Shown: piece by piece, positions 52,620 through 63,336 of the stretch
Layout: every line of letters starts with the position of its first letter
How positions within the stretch are numbered: the stretch's first letter is position 1
NCBI GenBank assembly: GCA_965178125.1
Contig: CBCXTV010000001.1
Span: forward strand, 296,975 to 360,974
Direction of reading: 5' to 3'
DNA from: Bilabrum cf. latius
Lineage: Eukaryota > Bigyra: Bicosoecida > Bigyra > Bicosoecida
Length of the DNA stretch: 64,000 nt
Translations under genes and position numbers: made by a program
The notes under the pieces: model-generated
The model's input: only the letters and a program-made list of their open reading frames with translations
What the model was told of the DNA's origin: nothing
Databases searched by the model: none

Positions 52620-54905
52620 ATGTCGGCTCCGTTCAAGGGCGAAACGATGAGTTTGTCTGTTGCCGAGTCGCTGAAGTCCCGAGTCGCATCCTGCTCCTGG
52701 GATCCCGCGTGGGTTTCCGCGAGCTGCGTGCCGTGCGATGGCCTCCCCACAAGCCAGGAGTCAGAAGCGTCCACGACGGCGACCTCTGCTTTGTTAGGGG
52801 TGTCCGAGGCGTCCCCAACGTGCTCGTGTGGCCTCGGTGTCTCCAATTCGGTGGCTGCAGCGCGCGCGGCCGCTGTCCCGAGTTTTGGCTTTGACGATGC
52901 GGAGAACGACTTCGACGCCAGTCTCGACATGATTGAGGCCTCATGCGAGGTCGCATGCGAGGCAGAATGCGAGGGCGATCCGGGAGCCTGCTTGTTGTCC
53001 CACGGCAAGTCGAGCGGTCAGTGGCAGATCGGCGTAGTGGGTGAACGAGTCCTTTATGAGGGCCTCAGCGTTGAGGGCGACATTCCTGGCCGCGTTGCTG
53101 CCTCCGAAGCGCTCGCCGCGGGTGTCATCAATTTGGAACCCCCGTCAGAGGAAGTACTTTTGCCGGTGCAGCTTCTGCGGAGTAGTCAAGGTTACCGTGG
53201 GGTTCTGCCCATCGAGGATTCTGCGCCCGATGCGAGGGGGCGACCGCAGATGCTCATGCTTCCCGATTTCGTGCCCCCCGTGAAGAGGCGGCGTCTTCGG
53301 CAGAAGTGCGACCCTGCTGAGGGCGATGCAGCACCGAGTCTTGCGGCTCATCTCGGACCTCCGCCCGCGGCTCGTGCCGCGGCCGGAGCGTCTGGGCCGC
53401 AGCGCTCGACTGGAAGGCCTTCGACTCGTCCTATTGATAGTGTCATCTATCGTCTCCTGCGGGTTTTCCCTGACGATTTCAAGTTGGCGTTTCCGGCGTC
53501 GGTGTCACACCAGCGGAAGCGGTGCCTCATCAGGGAGGCGCTTCGCAATGTACCCGGTGACCGCATGTGCATCTTGAAAGACTGGGCTGCGGGGGCGGAG
53601 GACACTCCTTGCCAGCTTCGTTTCGAGGAGCTCTTCCCGGAGCTTGCGCGGCAGCGGGACGAAGTTGTGAGGAATCCGGGATCGCATTCAGTGCCCGTGG
53701 GCGAGATTGTGCCTGCGTCCGACAAGAACACGAGGCGGGGAAGGGCCGTGATGCTTACCTTTCACGGTCGCTGGGGTGTCGAAAAGGAGCCTGTGCGCGA
53801 CATCATGTCGGCATCCGTGGCAAGGGGCGTCCTGAGGCGATTGGTTCTCGCGTCTCCGTTCTATGTGGAGCTTTGGGCCACCTTCAAGGCATGGGCGCAG
53901 GACATCGCGCGGCGGATGATGTGGCCTCAGCTGTCCATGAAAATGGAGCTCTCCCTGCACCGCAAGCACGCCGCAAACTTGGTGCACTTCCACGTATGCA
54001 TGACGGATTCCGAGAAGTCGCATCGTTGTCGCGTGGCGGAGGATTTCATGTGGGCCGGCAGCAGGCCGAATGTCGTCTACGGCTCCGGGCGGTCAGCGAA
54101 AGCGCAGGAACGTGGCGCGTCGGAGTTACACTATTATTGTCAAGCTCCCAAAGTCGGTGCGCTGCTTTGCGCCACGAACTACCGAGCCGGACGCGATTTC
54201 GTCGTCAATGGTAAGTTCGTGCACGCGTTGTTCGCACGCTTCAAAATGGATCCGGACGTCGCGAGAAGGGAACTCGTGGCGTATCGGTGTCGGGACGCCG
54301 AGAACTTAGTGCGCGCCATCGACTTCCACATACAGAATGCCGCGGAGAGGAGAGAGGTGTGCGCGCAGGCCGCGGTGCACGTAGTGACGAAGCTCCGCCC
54401 CTTTAAGGTGGTGCCCGAAGTCGAGAAGTGGCGCGAGAGCTATCGTCAGGAGTGGTTCGCGCACATGCGCTTCAAGTTCCTTGTCTTGGTGGGGGACTCC
54501 CGGTTCGGGAAGACAGTGTACGCGCGGAATCTCTTCGGGAGCGAAAGGACTCTTGTTGTGAACTGTCAGGGCAGTGTGGAACCTCCGCTCCGTGGCTTCG
54601 ATCGAAGTCGGCATGTGGCCATTGTGTTCGACGAGGCAAATGCCCTGTGGGTCGTCAACAACAAACAGGTCTTTCAGGCTGGCCTTGACCCCTCCCTGCT
54701 CGGCCAGAGCAAGACGAACAGCCTCGCATACTCTGTGTGGCTCCACGGTATCGCCCTGATCATCTGCACGAATTCGTGGGGCTCTGACGTGACGGAGTCG
54801 GTGGACCGCGAGTGGCTTGACAACAACTGTACGAAAGTGGAGGTGAAAGATCGGCTCTACTTCGACGAGGACTTGTTGTCTCTCACGGATGTGCAGAAGA
54901 GCTGA
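52620..54905 (+). CDS. Rep-like protein (unit 3)
   Basis: Identical in protein to 26795-29080. Its upstream region differs from unit 2 in the 209-bp segment 52068-52276. Confidence 0.8.
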   Translation: MSAPFKGETMSLSVAESLKSRVASCSWDPAWVSASCVPCDGLPTSQESEASTTATSALLGVSEASPTCSCGLGVSNSVAAARAAAVPSFGFDDAENDFDASLDMIEASCEVACEAECEGDPGACLLSHGKSSGQWQIGVVGERVLYEGLSVEGDIPGRVAASEALAAGVINLEPPSEEVLLPVQLLRSSQGYRGVLPIEDSAPDARGRPQMLMLPDFVPPVKRRRLRQKCDPAEGDAAPSLAAHLGPPPAARAAAGASGPQRSTGRPSTRPIDSVIYRLLRVFPDDFKLAFPASVSHQRKRCLIREALRNVPGDRMCILKDWAAGAEDTPCQLRFEELFPELARQRDEVVRNPGSHSVPVGEIVPASDKNTRRGRAVMLTFHGRWGVEKEPVRDIMSASVARGVLRRLVLASPFYVELWATFKAWAQDIARRMMWPQLSMKMELSLHRKHAANLVHFHVCMTDSEKSHRCRVAEDFMWAGSRPNVVYGSGRSAKAQERGASELHYYCQAPKVGALLCATNYRAGRDFVVNGKFVHALFARFKMDPDVARRELVAYRCRDAENLVRAIDFHIQNAAERREVCAQAAVHVVTKLRPFKVVPEVEKWRESYRQEWFAHMRFKFLVLVGDSRFGKTVYARNLFGSERTLVVNCQGSVEPPLRGFDRSRHVAIVFDEANALWVVNNKQVFQAGLDPSLLGQSKTNSLAYSVWLHGIALIICTNSWGSDVTESVDREWLDNNCTKVEVKDRLYFDEDLLSLTDVQKS

Positions 54906-55109
54906 CGCCGGCCGCTGAGGTTTTCAGTCCGGTTCACACGAGCGCCGGAGCCGCAGCGGCAGCCGCTTCGGTGCTCCTGAAGGTCTAATGTCCTCAATGC
55001 GTTTCGTGTGCAAAAAGGATGTGATTTCTACATGGGGGCATTCCGCAAGTTTCATGTGGTCCGTCGCGTTCGTCCGGGGGAGTGCTTGCCTAGTATTGGG
55101 AGCTTGCCT

Positions 55110-55161
55110 GACACACACACACGTGGCACCCAGCCTGATGGGTTGCAAGTGTGTGTGTGTC
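55110..55161. repeat. Perfect 13-bp-arm hairpin downstream of Rep (unit 3)
   Basis: Identical copy of 29285-29336. Confidence 0.85.
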
Positions 55162-55309
55162 TCCGCAGTGCCGCGGTTGGGACCCGGCGGGTCGTTTGCT
55201 TTTACGTCGCCGCGTCGCGCGCCGACGAGACATTTCTTGGTCTCAGAAGCCTCTGCTTCCGGTAGGCGCGCCGTGTACGCTCGCGGGCCGAAGGTGGGTG
55301 CGTTGCTTG

Positions 55310-56002
55310 ATGGCCTACGTCGGTATCGCCGATGCACCGTATGTGCCCGTGGTTGCCGCGTCGACCTCCGAGCACGCCCCGGAGGGCGAGGTGGAGATGA
55401 TGCTTGCGCCTCTTGCCGGAGATGTCGGTTTCAAGCGGCCTCGCGTGTTTCCTCCCGGTTCGCGACTTCTTCCTAAGTCGCCGGCCCATCCGGCGGTGCT
55501 CATAACAGCGCTCGGCAGTGAGGCACCCCAGGACACACAGTGCGTCGTTTGGTCGGACTCTAAGGCTTTCGACCTCGCGGAGTTTGTATGCTCTTCCTGC
55601 GGCTGCAATCGTGTCATGGCGGACCTGAATCATCGTATGCGTGATCGTCTCGTACGTCGCGTGCAGCGCACGCTTTATGCCGATGATTCTCCGTGCGGCA
55701 GGGGTGCGATTTCGTGTCGTGCTTGTCGCGAGAAGGCGCGCGACGCGGCGCCGAAGACGTCGATTATGAACGCGGCGAACAAGAAGAAGATCTCGGGAAC
55801 TCTTCGCATGCAGTTGGATCTCATTGTAGAGACCGGGGAGCGGAAGGGTCAGCGTTGTACTGCGGAGAAAATTCTGACATTGGGAACGATGAAGCAGCAC
55901 AGGGTTTTCGAGAGGGACCTTTACGATGAGGCATGGCGCGGGCTTGTTCGTCTGTCTGGACGCGAGGCTTGGAGCGATGACGACTCGTGGTCTCCGCGTT
56001 GA
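55310..56002 (+). CDS. CxxC protein with basic C-terminal half (unit 3)
   Basis: Identical in protein to 29485-30177. Confidence 0.6.
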   Translation: MAYVGIADAPYVPVVAASTSEHAPEGEVEMMLAPLAGDVGFKRPRVFPPGSRLLPKSPAHPAVLITALGSEAPQDTQCVVWSDSKAFDLAEFVCSSCGCNRVMADLNHRMRDRLVRRVQRTLYADDSPCGRGAISCRACREKARDAAPKTSIMNAANKKKISGTLRMQLDLIVETGERKGQRCTAEKILTLGTMKQHRVFERDLYDEAWRGLVRLSGREAWSDDDSWSPR

Positions 56003-57121
56003 GCTTGCGTGACGGTTTTCCCTCTTAACCTGGCCTCTTGCGTGGCGCTGCTTCCGCGTGTGGCCTGAGCGTGCGACCTGAGCGTTCGGCCTGCTGTCGC
56101 GTGTGACCTGAGCGAACGGGCGCTCGACAGTATCCCGCGTTTGTTGCTTCTGGGGTTCAAGAAACTTGTACTTTTTGGGCTGTACGGTGGTCAGTGGTGC
56201 ACGGTTCGTTCGCAGCCTCCGCGTTGTTGGAAAGCTATGGTGGAGCATGGTTCTTTTCGCAGCCTCCGCGTTGTGATCAAGCTACGGTGGAGCATGGTTC
56301 GTGAGCATGGTTCTTTTCGCAGCCTCCGCGTTGTTGACACGTGAAAGCTACGCGAACGTGACCACACAATAGGCCATACCCCAGGTGAAATCCGGACTCG
56401 GACATCCAGACGAAACGGCATCATGCACACTGTTGAACACACAAATGACACTGAGCTCCACCGTAACGTAACTTTCCATCACCACCTGGTTTATTTTCTC
56501 CGCGATGGCAGCTTGGCGGTGACGCTGTGTCTTCGGGCATGAAGGGGCAAATCTTTGGTTTTTTGGGCCCTGTTTCGGTCACCGAAAAGTCGTGTGATTT
56601 CTGGCGCGCAGGAGGAGTGACGCAAGGTATTTCTGAACCGTTTTCCGGACGCTTTCCGGGCCTCCCATGTGACCGCTTTTTGCGTACCGAAACACGTTCC
56701 GCGCGTGAGGAGCAGATGCGGATCTCCGCGGGGTCCTAGTTGTGTCCTTTTTCGGGGGACGAAATCGGGCGCACTTGTCGTGCCGATTCGTGGTCGTCTC
56801 TGAGACCGGCTGCGAGTCGGGAAAGGTGCCCGGGAGATGCTCGTGTCCTTGGCTTCGTATTTCTCCGCGTATTCTTCAAACGCGGGCGCACGTCTCCTAC
56901 CGATTCGTGGTCGGTTTCCGAGGCCGATCGCGAGTCGGGAAATGCGCCCGCGATGCGCTCTCGATCTCGGAAAGGGCGGGAGTCCGTTCTTGCATTCGGA
57001 ATGGGCGGGGAGTTGCTTTTCCTGGGAGCATGTGCGAGATTCCTTCTCCGCGGGTCCTCTTTCGGCTTCGGCAGTCAGCAGCGCACTCTGCGGGAACGGC
57101 ATTCTCCGAGTCTCTTTGCCG

Positions 57122-58129
57122 ATGATGTCTGAGGAGAAACCGTCCGAGAGCATTGCTGTTTCCTTGGGAGACGGCCGCAATCTTCGTGGGCGTCGAGGCG
57201 CCGGTGATATGGGAAACGAGGGCGGCATGTTGGCGCGCGAGGTCGACGCCCCGGCGGAGCACGCCGGCGCGGCGGCAAGCGTCGATGATTCGGGCGGCCC
57301 CCACATCGAGAGCGGCGGCGCGGAGGCGGCGTCCACGGGGATGCTCGGAGAGGAGAGCGGCAAGGCAGCGCCGAAGGAGGACGCCGAAGACGACGGCGGC
57401 AAGAAGACGGAGGAGGAGGATGCTCGCGGCGGTGGACGTGCTGTGGTGCCCGGAGGTAATGACGACGTATGGACCGACGCAGCAGCTTGGAAGGCGGGTG
57501 GCGGCGTGGCAGCCGGGGCGGTCTCTGGCGCTGATAGCTGGGTTCTATGGGGGACCCCTGCGAAGTCGTCATGGGGGGAGACGTACGTGCCGCGGCAGGT
57601 CGCGCCGGAGCCGGCGGAGGAGGCGACATGGACTTGCAACGCGTGCCAGTGCTGCAAGCCCCGGTCGGCGTACTTCAAGAAGTGGAAGGACTGGATCCAA
57701 CCAGTTTGCCGGGTGTGTTGCGACAAGTTCGACAACGCGACGCCGTGGTGGGTGTGGTGCAAGAACTGCAAAAACGAGTATCCGGCGTACCGATTTCCCC
57801 AGATCCGCCGGAAGAAGGAGAACCTGCGCTATTTCTTCCCTGAGGACTGGTGCGCGAAGTGCCTGGTTGCGCGTGGCTGGAGTCTCCATGATGTCCGTTC
57901 CTCTGCGGGTGAAGCGAAGCGTTGGGTGCCAAAAGCTGGCGCGAATACCGGTGACGGCGACAACGACGCTCGTGCTCCCGCACGCGACGAGCTTCCTGCA
58001 GGAGGCGCCGCCTCCTGCAGCAACGCCGTGCGTCAGAGTTCTTCGCGTGACGAGGCCTTGGATGACATCAAGCGGGCCATGGAGCTTCTCCAGAATGCGG
58101 AAAGGTTCCTCCTCACGATGCCAGCGTGA
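57122..58129 (+). CDS. Cysteine-rich protein with four CxxC pairs (unit 3)
   Basis: Identical copy of the gene at 5715-6722, with the block B end upstream as in unit 2. The longer frame opens at 56837. Confidence 0.72.
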   Translation: MMSEEKPSESIAVSLGDGRNLRGRRGAGDMGNEGGMLAREVDAPAEHAGAAASVDDSGGPHIESGGAEAASTGMLGEESGKAAPKEDAEDDGGKKTEEEDARGGGRAVVPGGNDDVWTDAAAWKAGGGVAAGAVSGADSWVLWGTPAKSSWGETYVPRQVAPEPAEEATWTCNACQCCKPRSAYFKKWKDWIQPVCRVCCDKFDNATPWWVWCKNCKNEYPAYRFPQIRRKKENLRYFFPEDWCAKCLVARGWSLHDVRSSAGEAKRWVPKAGANTGDGDNDARAPARDELPAGGAASCSNAVRQSSSRDEALDDIKRAMELLQNAERFLLTMPA

Positions 58130-59231
58130 CGCGGGAGCTTCCCGAATGGGTCCGTCGTACTGTGAGGGCGCTCCGGAAGGAAGAGCGCGAGTGAGTCATC
58201 CTTGCGCCGAGGTGAGCGCGACGTCGGAGGAGCACGGTCGTTTGATTGGGAACGATATGGTCGGCAGAGTGTGAAAATCCGAGTTTCTCGTGCAGGATTG
58301 GGCAGCTCTCTAGATATCTTGCCTGGGAAGGGTGTGATGCGGTGGGAGCGCTTCCGCCTCACGTGGCAGACGTCCACACTTCCTGGTTCCCCGGCAGGCT
58401 GTTTGGCGAGACGGAGTGGCAAAGCATCCGCCTGCTGATTCCTACTTTGTTACCTCGATTGTGAGCTCGGAGCTTGGGGCGGAGGATTCTGCGGGCAGCT
58501 CATGTGTGCCTAGAGTGTCATCCCGCGACCCTCTGACTTCTGTTCGTGGCTTTACCTCTTCGCGCAGGAAGATTCCTCATGAGGCAAGCCCGGTCCGAAC
58601 TCGCGTGGGATGCCGTGCGCTGGTGCGGCTTCCACTCATCCCCGGGGTGGGGAGCGCTGGGTAAAGGATCGTCTGTCCCTGCAAGTTTCGATTCGGCGAG
58701 GTGCGGCAGCATGACGCGGACCGAGGTGAAGTCCTTTGTCCGCGATAGGTCGCCGCGTCGCGCGGTGGCGACCCCACAGCGCCCAAATCCCATTCCGGAG
58801 AGGGGGTGTGATGCAGTGGGAGCCCTTCCGCCTCACGTGACAGACGTTCACACTTCCTGGTTCCCATAAGGTCTTCAGCACAGCGCATGCGAGGCAGGCT
58901 GTTCGGCGAGACGTAGTGGCATCGCCCCCGCCTGCTCATTCCTACTTTGTTACCTCGATTGTCAGCTTGGGGCTCGGGGGCGGCGGATTCAGCGGGCAGC
59001 TCATGTATGCTGGAGTGTCATCCCGCGACCTCTGACTTCTGTCCGTGGCTTTACCTCTTCGCGCAGGAAGATTCCTCATGAGGCAAGCCCGGTGCGAACT
59101 CCTGTGGGATGCCGTGCGCTGGTTCGGATTCCACTCATGCCCGATGTGGGGAGCGCTAGGGTAAAGGATCGTCTGTCCCTGCAAGTTTCGATTCGGCTCG
59201 AGTCAATGTGAGGAAGGAGAGGTGCGGCAGC

Positions 59232-59756
59232 ATGACGCGGAACGAGGTGACGTCCTTTGTCCGCGATAGGTCGCCGCGTCGCGCGGTGGCGACCCCGCAG
59301 CGCCCAAACCCCGCCCCGCCAGCGAGTCCTCACTCGACAGCGGTGTCGAACCTGCAGCAGCGCTTCGAGAACATGCAGCAGCGTGCGGAAAGCTTGAGCG
59401 CTCAGCTGGAGTACGCCCAAAGTGTGATCAGGCTGCTCTCAGGCCTGTTGCGCGATGAGGCTCCTCGGTTCCATGCAGACTTTGATCCCGTGATTCGGCG
59501 TGCGATGTCTGGCGCAAGCGGCTCCGTTGCGGGTAGGTCTTTCCGTCTTGTGGACGGAGGCGTCATCCACGGACCTGACACAGCAGTCGCTGCTCCTCCG
59601 CGTCGTCTCATCGTTGAGGTGCGTACGGACTGGGAGATGACCGAGACTGCCTCAACTGTGCTGGATTCCTCAGGATCAGACGACATGGGTTCCGAGGACT
59701 CGCCGCCGCCGACCGTCGTCCTCCCCAGCGGCGCGGCGGGCGCCGGCGGTGCCTAG
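59232..59756 (+). CDS. Small coiled-coil protein (unit 3)
   Basis: Identical copy of 7825-8349, including the TAG and the open continuation to 60164. Confidence 0.55.
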   Translation: MTRNEVTSFVRDRSPRRAVATPQRPNPAPPASPHSTAVSNLQQRFENMQQRAESLSAQLEYAQSVIRLLSGLLRDEAPRFHADFDPVIRRAMSGASGSVAGRSFRLVDGGVIHGPDTAVAAPPRRLIVEVRTDWEMTETASTVLDSSGSDDMGSEDSPPPTVVLPSGAAGAGGA

Positions 59757-60330
59757 TCCTCGGCAGCTCCTGCATCGGAGCCTCCTGTCGAGATTCGATC
59801 GCGCAACGTCGTTCCTTACATTGCTTGCCGTCGCATGTGCCGGGCGGTGGTGGGTGTGCGTGTTCGCCGAAAGTTCCCGGCCTCGTCTTCCTCAGGAGAG
59901 CTCCTCGACCCGAAATTGGCAGCTCAGCGCTGCCGTGGCCGATACAGTACCCGTGCACGGCCAGTTGGCAGCTACGCGCTGCCGTTGCCAATGTCGTCCG
60001 CACGAGAGCAGAGTGGCAGCTCAGCGCAGGCGAGAAACCGCGCTCGCAATGCTGCGAGGTGTATTCAATGCTGTGCACGTGTCTATCCCTCTCCCTGGTT
60101 TTGTCTCGCTTGCGCCAGTGTGACCGCAGCAGAGCGGGTGCTTCCCGTGCGTCTTCAGCTTTGAGCACTCCTCCAGCGACAGGAAGGCATTCGCTTGCTC
60201 TCGCTCCCCGCCTGCGTCCTATCCCTCCCGGGTATCTTCAGAGGCCACAGGCAGTGCGAAGCTTGGCAGCGGGTCCGTCCGCGTCGTTTCGGCTGTGAGC
60301 GATCTTCTGCCCGGTTCCTCACGCGTCATA

Positions 60331-61932
60331 ATGTCCTCTGCTTCGGTGCCGGATCAGCTCGCACGGATCAGTAAGGAGCTGAAGTGTCTCAGAGACGCGA
60401 GACAACGGGCGCGCAATGGGCTGCGCCATCCGTGGTTGCGCGCCATGGAGGCACAGGTCGCTGAGGTTATTCGTCATCACCCCGGAGGTGGCGAGGCAGC
60501 TCTTCGAACCTATGTCTCTCGTCAGTTGCAGAGTCGACAGGTTTCCACGCGGACGGCTTCGCAGGAGGAGTTTCAAAGGCAGGTCGATGAGGAGGTCGCG
60601 CTCACCATGAGGCGCCCAGCTGAGGCGTGGCAGCGAAATCCTCTTCGCTCATGTCATCGAGAGTCCGTGGCACGCGCAGAGGCCTTTCTCGCCGAGGCTT
60701 CTGTCGTTGCTTGGATCGACCATGTGAACGAGCAGCGTGGGTGTGCTCCAACTGGGAACATGGTTTTCGCCATGCTTGCGAGGATGGGCGTTCGCGCGGG
60801 GAAGGACTCGGCTCGACGGCAGTGGCTCCTGCGCTTCCGTCGTCGTTGGCGGCTTCGGCATGGCCGATTGAAGAAGCAGCCCCCGGTAACACTCGATTAC
60901 GTCAGACTCGCGTGTCGTGTCTTCTATCAGTGGATTGAATTCGCAGAAGCGCGAGTGCCCCCCAACCGCCGCCTCGTCTTTGTGAACTTCGATGAGTCCA
61001 GCGTGCCCTTTGCCTTTCCGGGAATGCGCGGGTACATCGCACCGAGGTCAGGAACGGAGCCCGCTTCGCTTGGTTCGCGCACGGAGCGCCTCGCCTCGAA
61101 TAGCAATCGAGGATCGTACACCTTTCTGGGTTTTATTAGCGACTGCCCGGAAATCCAGCGACGACTCCCGCGTATACTCATCGGGAAGCACACGCGGCTG
61201 AGCAAGCGCTTGATGCGTGGGGCGCCGAACCAAATGGTGGACGGAATGGAAGTCTGGGCCCGAGAGAGCTCGTGGGTGACGCAGTCCCTCATGTTCGACA
61301 TTCTGCGTCGGCTTTTCGCTTCTTGGATGGACATTCAGCATGAGATCTATCCAATAGTGATACTTGACTGCGCGCCCCAACACATTTCCACTGAGATTGT
61401 GAACTTCGCACACGGCCTTGGCATGGATCTCGTGTTTATTCCTGGTCGACTCACCTTCTTGCTTCAGCCGTTGGACGTTCTCGTCTTTCAGCTTCTTAAG
61501 CGCGACCTTCGGGAGACGTGGATGCAGGAGCGCTCGCGTCATGAAGCGGGTCATGTCGATGTCTCTTGCCATCTCAGGGTTGTCGCTGAGTGCACGAAGA
61601 GAGTGCTCTCGTCTGGCTCGTGGCAAGGCGCTTTCGATATGACAGGCATTACCAGCGGCAGGCGCCGCTTGCATTCGACCCTACGGCGCTTGTTTGAGTG
61701 TGACATGGAGGACATCTCCAGCGATGCTCCGTCTGTCGACCAGCTCCGCTTCATCAGCAGTCCGCAGCAGCCTCTCCCGCACGATGCGCTCATCAACAGG
61801 GCCCCAGTCGCGTCCGGACACGGGGTCGACGGAGGCGTCCACGGTGGTAACGCTCGCCGCGTGCCTCGTGGCCGCAGACTAAACGGATGGACCCCCCGCG
61901 ATCGCGCTCACCCCTCGGCGGCCATGCCGTGA
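60331..61932 (+). CDS. Pogo-like DDD transposase (unit 3)
   Basis: Identical in protein to 8924-10525, with all three catalytic Asp retained. Confidence 0.85.
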   Translation: MSSASVPDQLARISKELKCLRDARQRARNGLRHPWLRAMEAQVAEVIRHHPGGGEAALRTYVSRQLQSRQVSTRTASQEEFQRQVDEEVALTMRRPAEAWQRNPLRSCHRESVARAEAFLAEASVVAWIDHVNEQRGCAPTGNMVFAMLARMGVRAGKDSARRQWLLRFRRRWRLRHGRLKKQPPVTLDYVRLACRVFYQWIEFAEARVPPNRRLVFVNFDESSVPFAFPGMRGYIAPRSGTEPASLGSRTERLASNSNRGSYTFLGFISDCPEIQRRLPRILIGKHTRLSKRLMRGAPNQMVDGMEVWARESSWVTQSLMFDILRRLFASWMDIQHEIYPIVILDCAPQHISTEIVNFAHGLGMDLVFIPGRLTFLLQPLDVLVFQLLKRDLRETWMQERSRHEAGHVDVSCHLRVVAECTKRVLSSGSWQGAFDMTGITSGRRRLHSTLRRLFECDMEDISSDAPSVDQLRFISSPQQPLPHDALINRAPVASGHGVDGGVHGGNARRVPRGRRLNGWTPRDRAHPSAAMP

Positions 61933-62951
61933 CCTCGACCACGACCATGTCAGGGGCGAACGCGACTTCGTCAACCTCGAGCACGACCATCCCAGCGGCG
62001 AACGCGGCTTCCTCGATGGGATCCCTGACCCCGACGAAGCTTCCCCGACCTCGGCCACGTGAACCTGCAGGCGCATTCTTGCCCGATGTGCCCGCGCAGG
62101 TGGCGGCCTGCACGGCGTGGGCGCCACCGTTTCGTCGACCAGACAGCTCAGCCACTCCGGCGACGCGCGAGGCGGCAACGTCCACGTGCATCAATCCGTG
62201 GACCGCTCTCTCCTGGTATCCGACACCACCGCAGCCGACGGACCCCCCTTCCGACAGGCCTCGCGAGGTACCGAACCGGAGCTCCCGGCAGCAGCGCAGG
62301 CGTCATGCTTGGGGCGGCACGTGGGTGTTCGACGACGCCATTACGCTCAGCGATTGCGGGTCGAGGGTGCAGATCGACGCGCCGCAGTCGAAGCTCTTGG
62401 CGATGGTCGTGCCCCGGAAGTCGGGCCAGTGGATTCCTCGTAGGCTGCGCTCGCGTACGATCTGGTATTTGGCTGGGGAGCAGTCGGCCGTGATCACCAA
62501 CCTCAAGTGCCAGGCCTGCAGTCGGGTCAAGCACGCGGACAGCTTCAACCCGAAGAGCTTGCGTCGGGCTCAGTACTCGTTGCTGCATTCCCTGTGGCCC
62601 GGCTACATACGACGTACCGAGCGGTCTATTTGGTGCACGCAGTGTGCGGTGGAGGACCAGTTGATGCAGGGCAACTTTCCGGACGGCTACTGTTTCCGGA
62701 TCCGCGCCACACTCGAAATTTGCCATCAAGATCGCGTCGCGGCCAAGCTGTTTGCAGTGCACGACAGTAACGCTCTCTTCGAGCAGATCCCGCTGAGCTC
62801 CCGTGCGGCCATGGACGTGGCGGAGCAGTTGCGCCGATACTGGCAGGATGCCGTGTCCTCAGACGGCCAGAGCAACATCTTCCACAGCGACCACGTTTCG
62901 ACAGACGACGACTCTGAGTTCGCACCGGGCGGACCGGAGAGCGTGCCGTGA
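61887..62951 (+). CDS. P354 protein (unit 3)
   Basis: Copy of 10480-11544 with one substitution: G to C at 62003 changes Lys39 to Asn. Confidence 0.65.
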   Translation: MDPPRSRSPLGGHAVTSTTTMSGANATSSTSSTTIPAANAASSMGSLTPTKLPRPRPREPAGAFLPDVPAQVAACTAWAPPFRRPDSSATPATREAATSTCINPWTALSWYPTPPQPTDPPSDRPREVPNRSSRQQRRRHAWGGTWVFDDAITLSDCGSRVQIDAPQSKLLAMVVPRKSGQWIPRRLRSRTIWYLAGEQSAVITNLKCQACSRVKHADSFNPKSLRRAQYSLLHSLWPGYIRRTERSIWCTQCAVEDQLMQGNFPDGYCFRIRATLEICHQDRVAAKLFAVHDSNALFEQIPLSSRAAMDVAEQLRRYWQDAVSSDGQSNIFHSDHVSTDDDSEFAPGGPESVP

Positions 62952-63272
62952 GGGACCGCAGCGACAGTAGCGTCGCTTAGGTGAGGAGCGGGTGCCAATG
63001 CTCTTTTGAAAATGGTGTGTCGTACGTACGGCAGGAGCCGTCGGTGGGAGCGGGGCGGATCCTGCGGGAAGTCGTGGAGACTGAGGGCAGAGACTCTCGG
63101 GTCGGTCAGGGTCTCATGTAACGTGCTGTTCACCGCAGAGGTATGTGCGGATCTTGGTGGATCTCTCGAGGACATGGGTGGCATACCGTTGTGCATCCGT
63201 TCCCCGGGGGGGGCGGTCGCAGAAGAGTGCACACGAAAACAAGAGGAAAGGAGACCAACCCCCCAAACCCAC

Positions 63273-63336
63273 GTAGTGCGATCCTGGGGGGTACCCTATA
63301 AGGTACTAAGAATCCTTCTCCCGAAAATCGCACTAC
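63273..63336. repeat. Nested inverted repeat, block C version (unit 3)
   Basis: Copy of 11866-11929; both stems are kept. Confidence 0.8.

Larger units (their letters stand above)
44639..56629. mobile_element. Block B (unit 3 copy)
   Basis: This 11,991-bp copy of 18811-30804 has the same GGTA flanks (44635-44638 and 56626-56629). It differs from the unit 2 copy by a shorter poly-A tract, small homopolymer changes and one unrelated 209-bp segment (52068-52276). All four encoded proteins are unchanged. Confidence 0.5.
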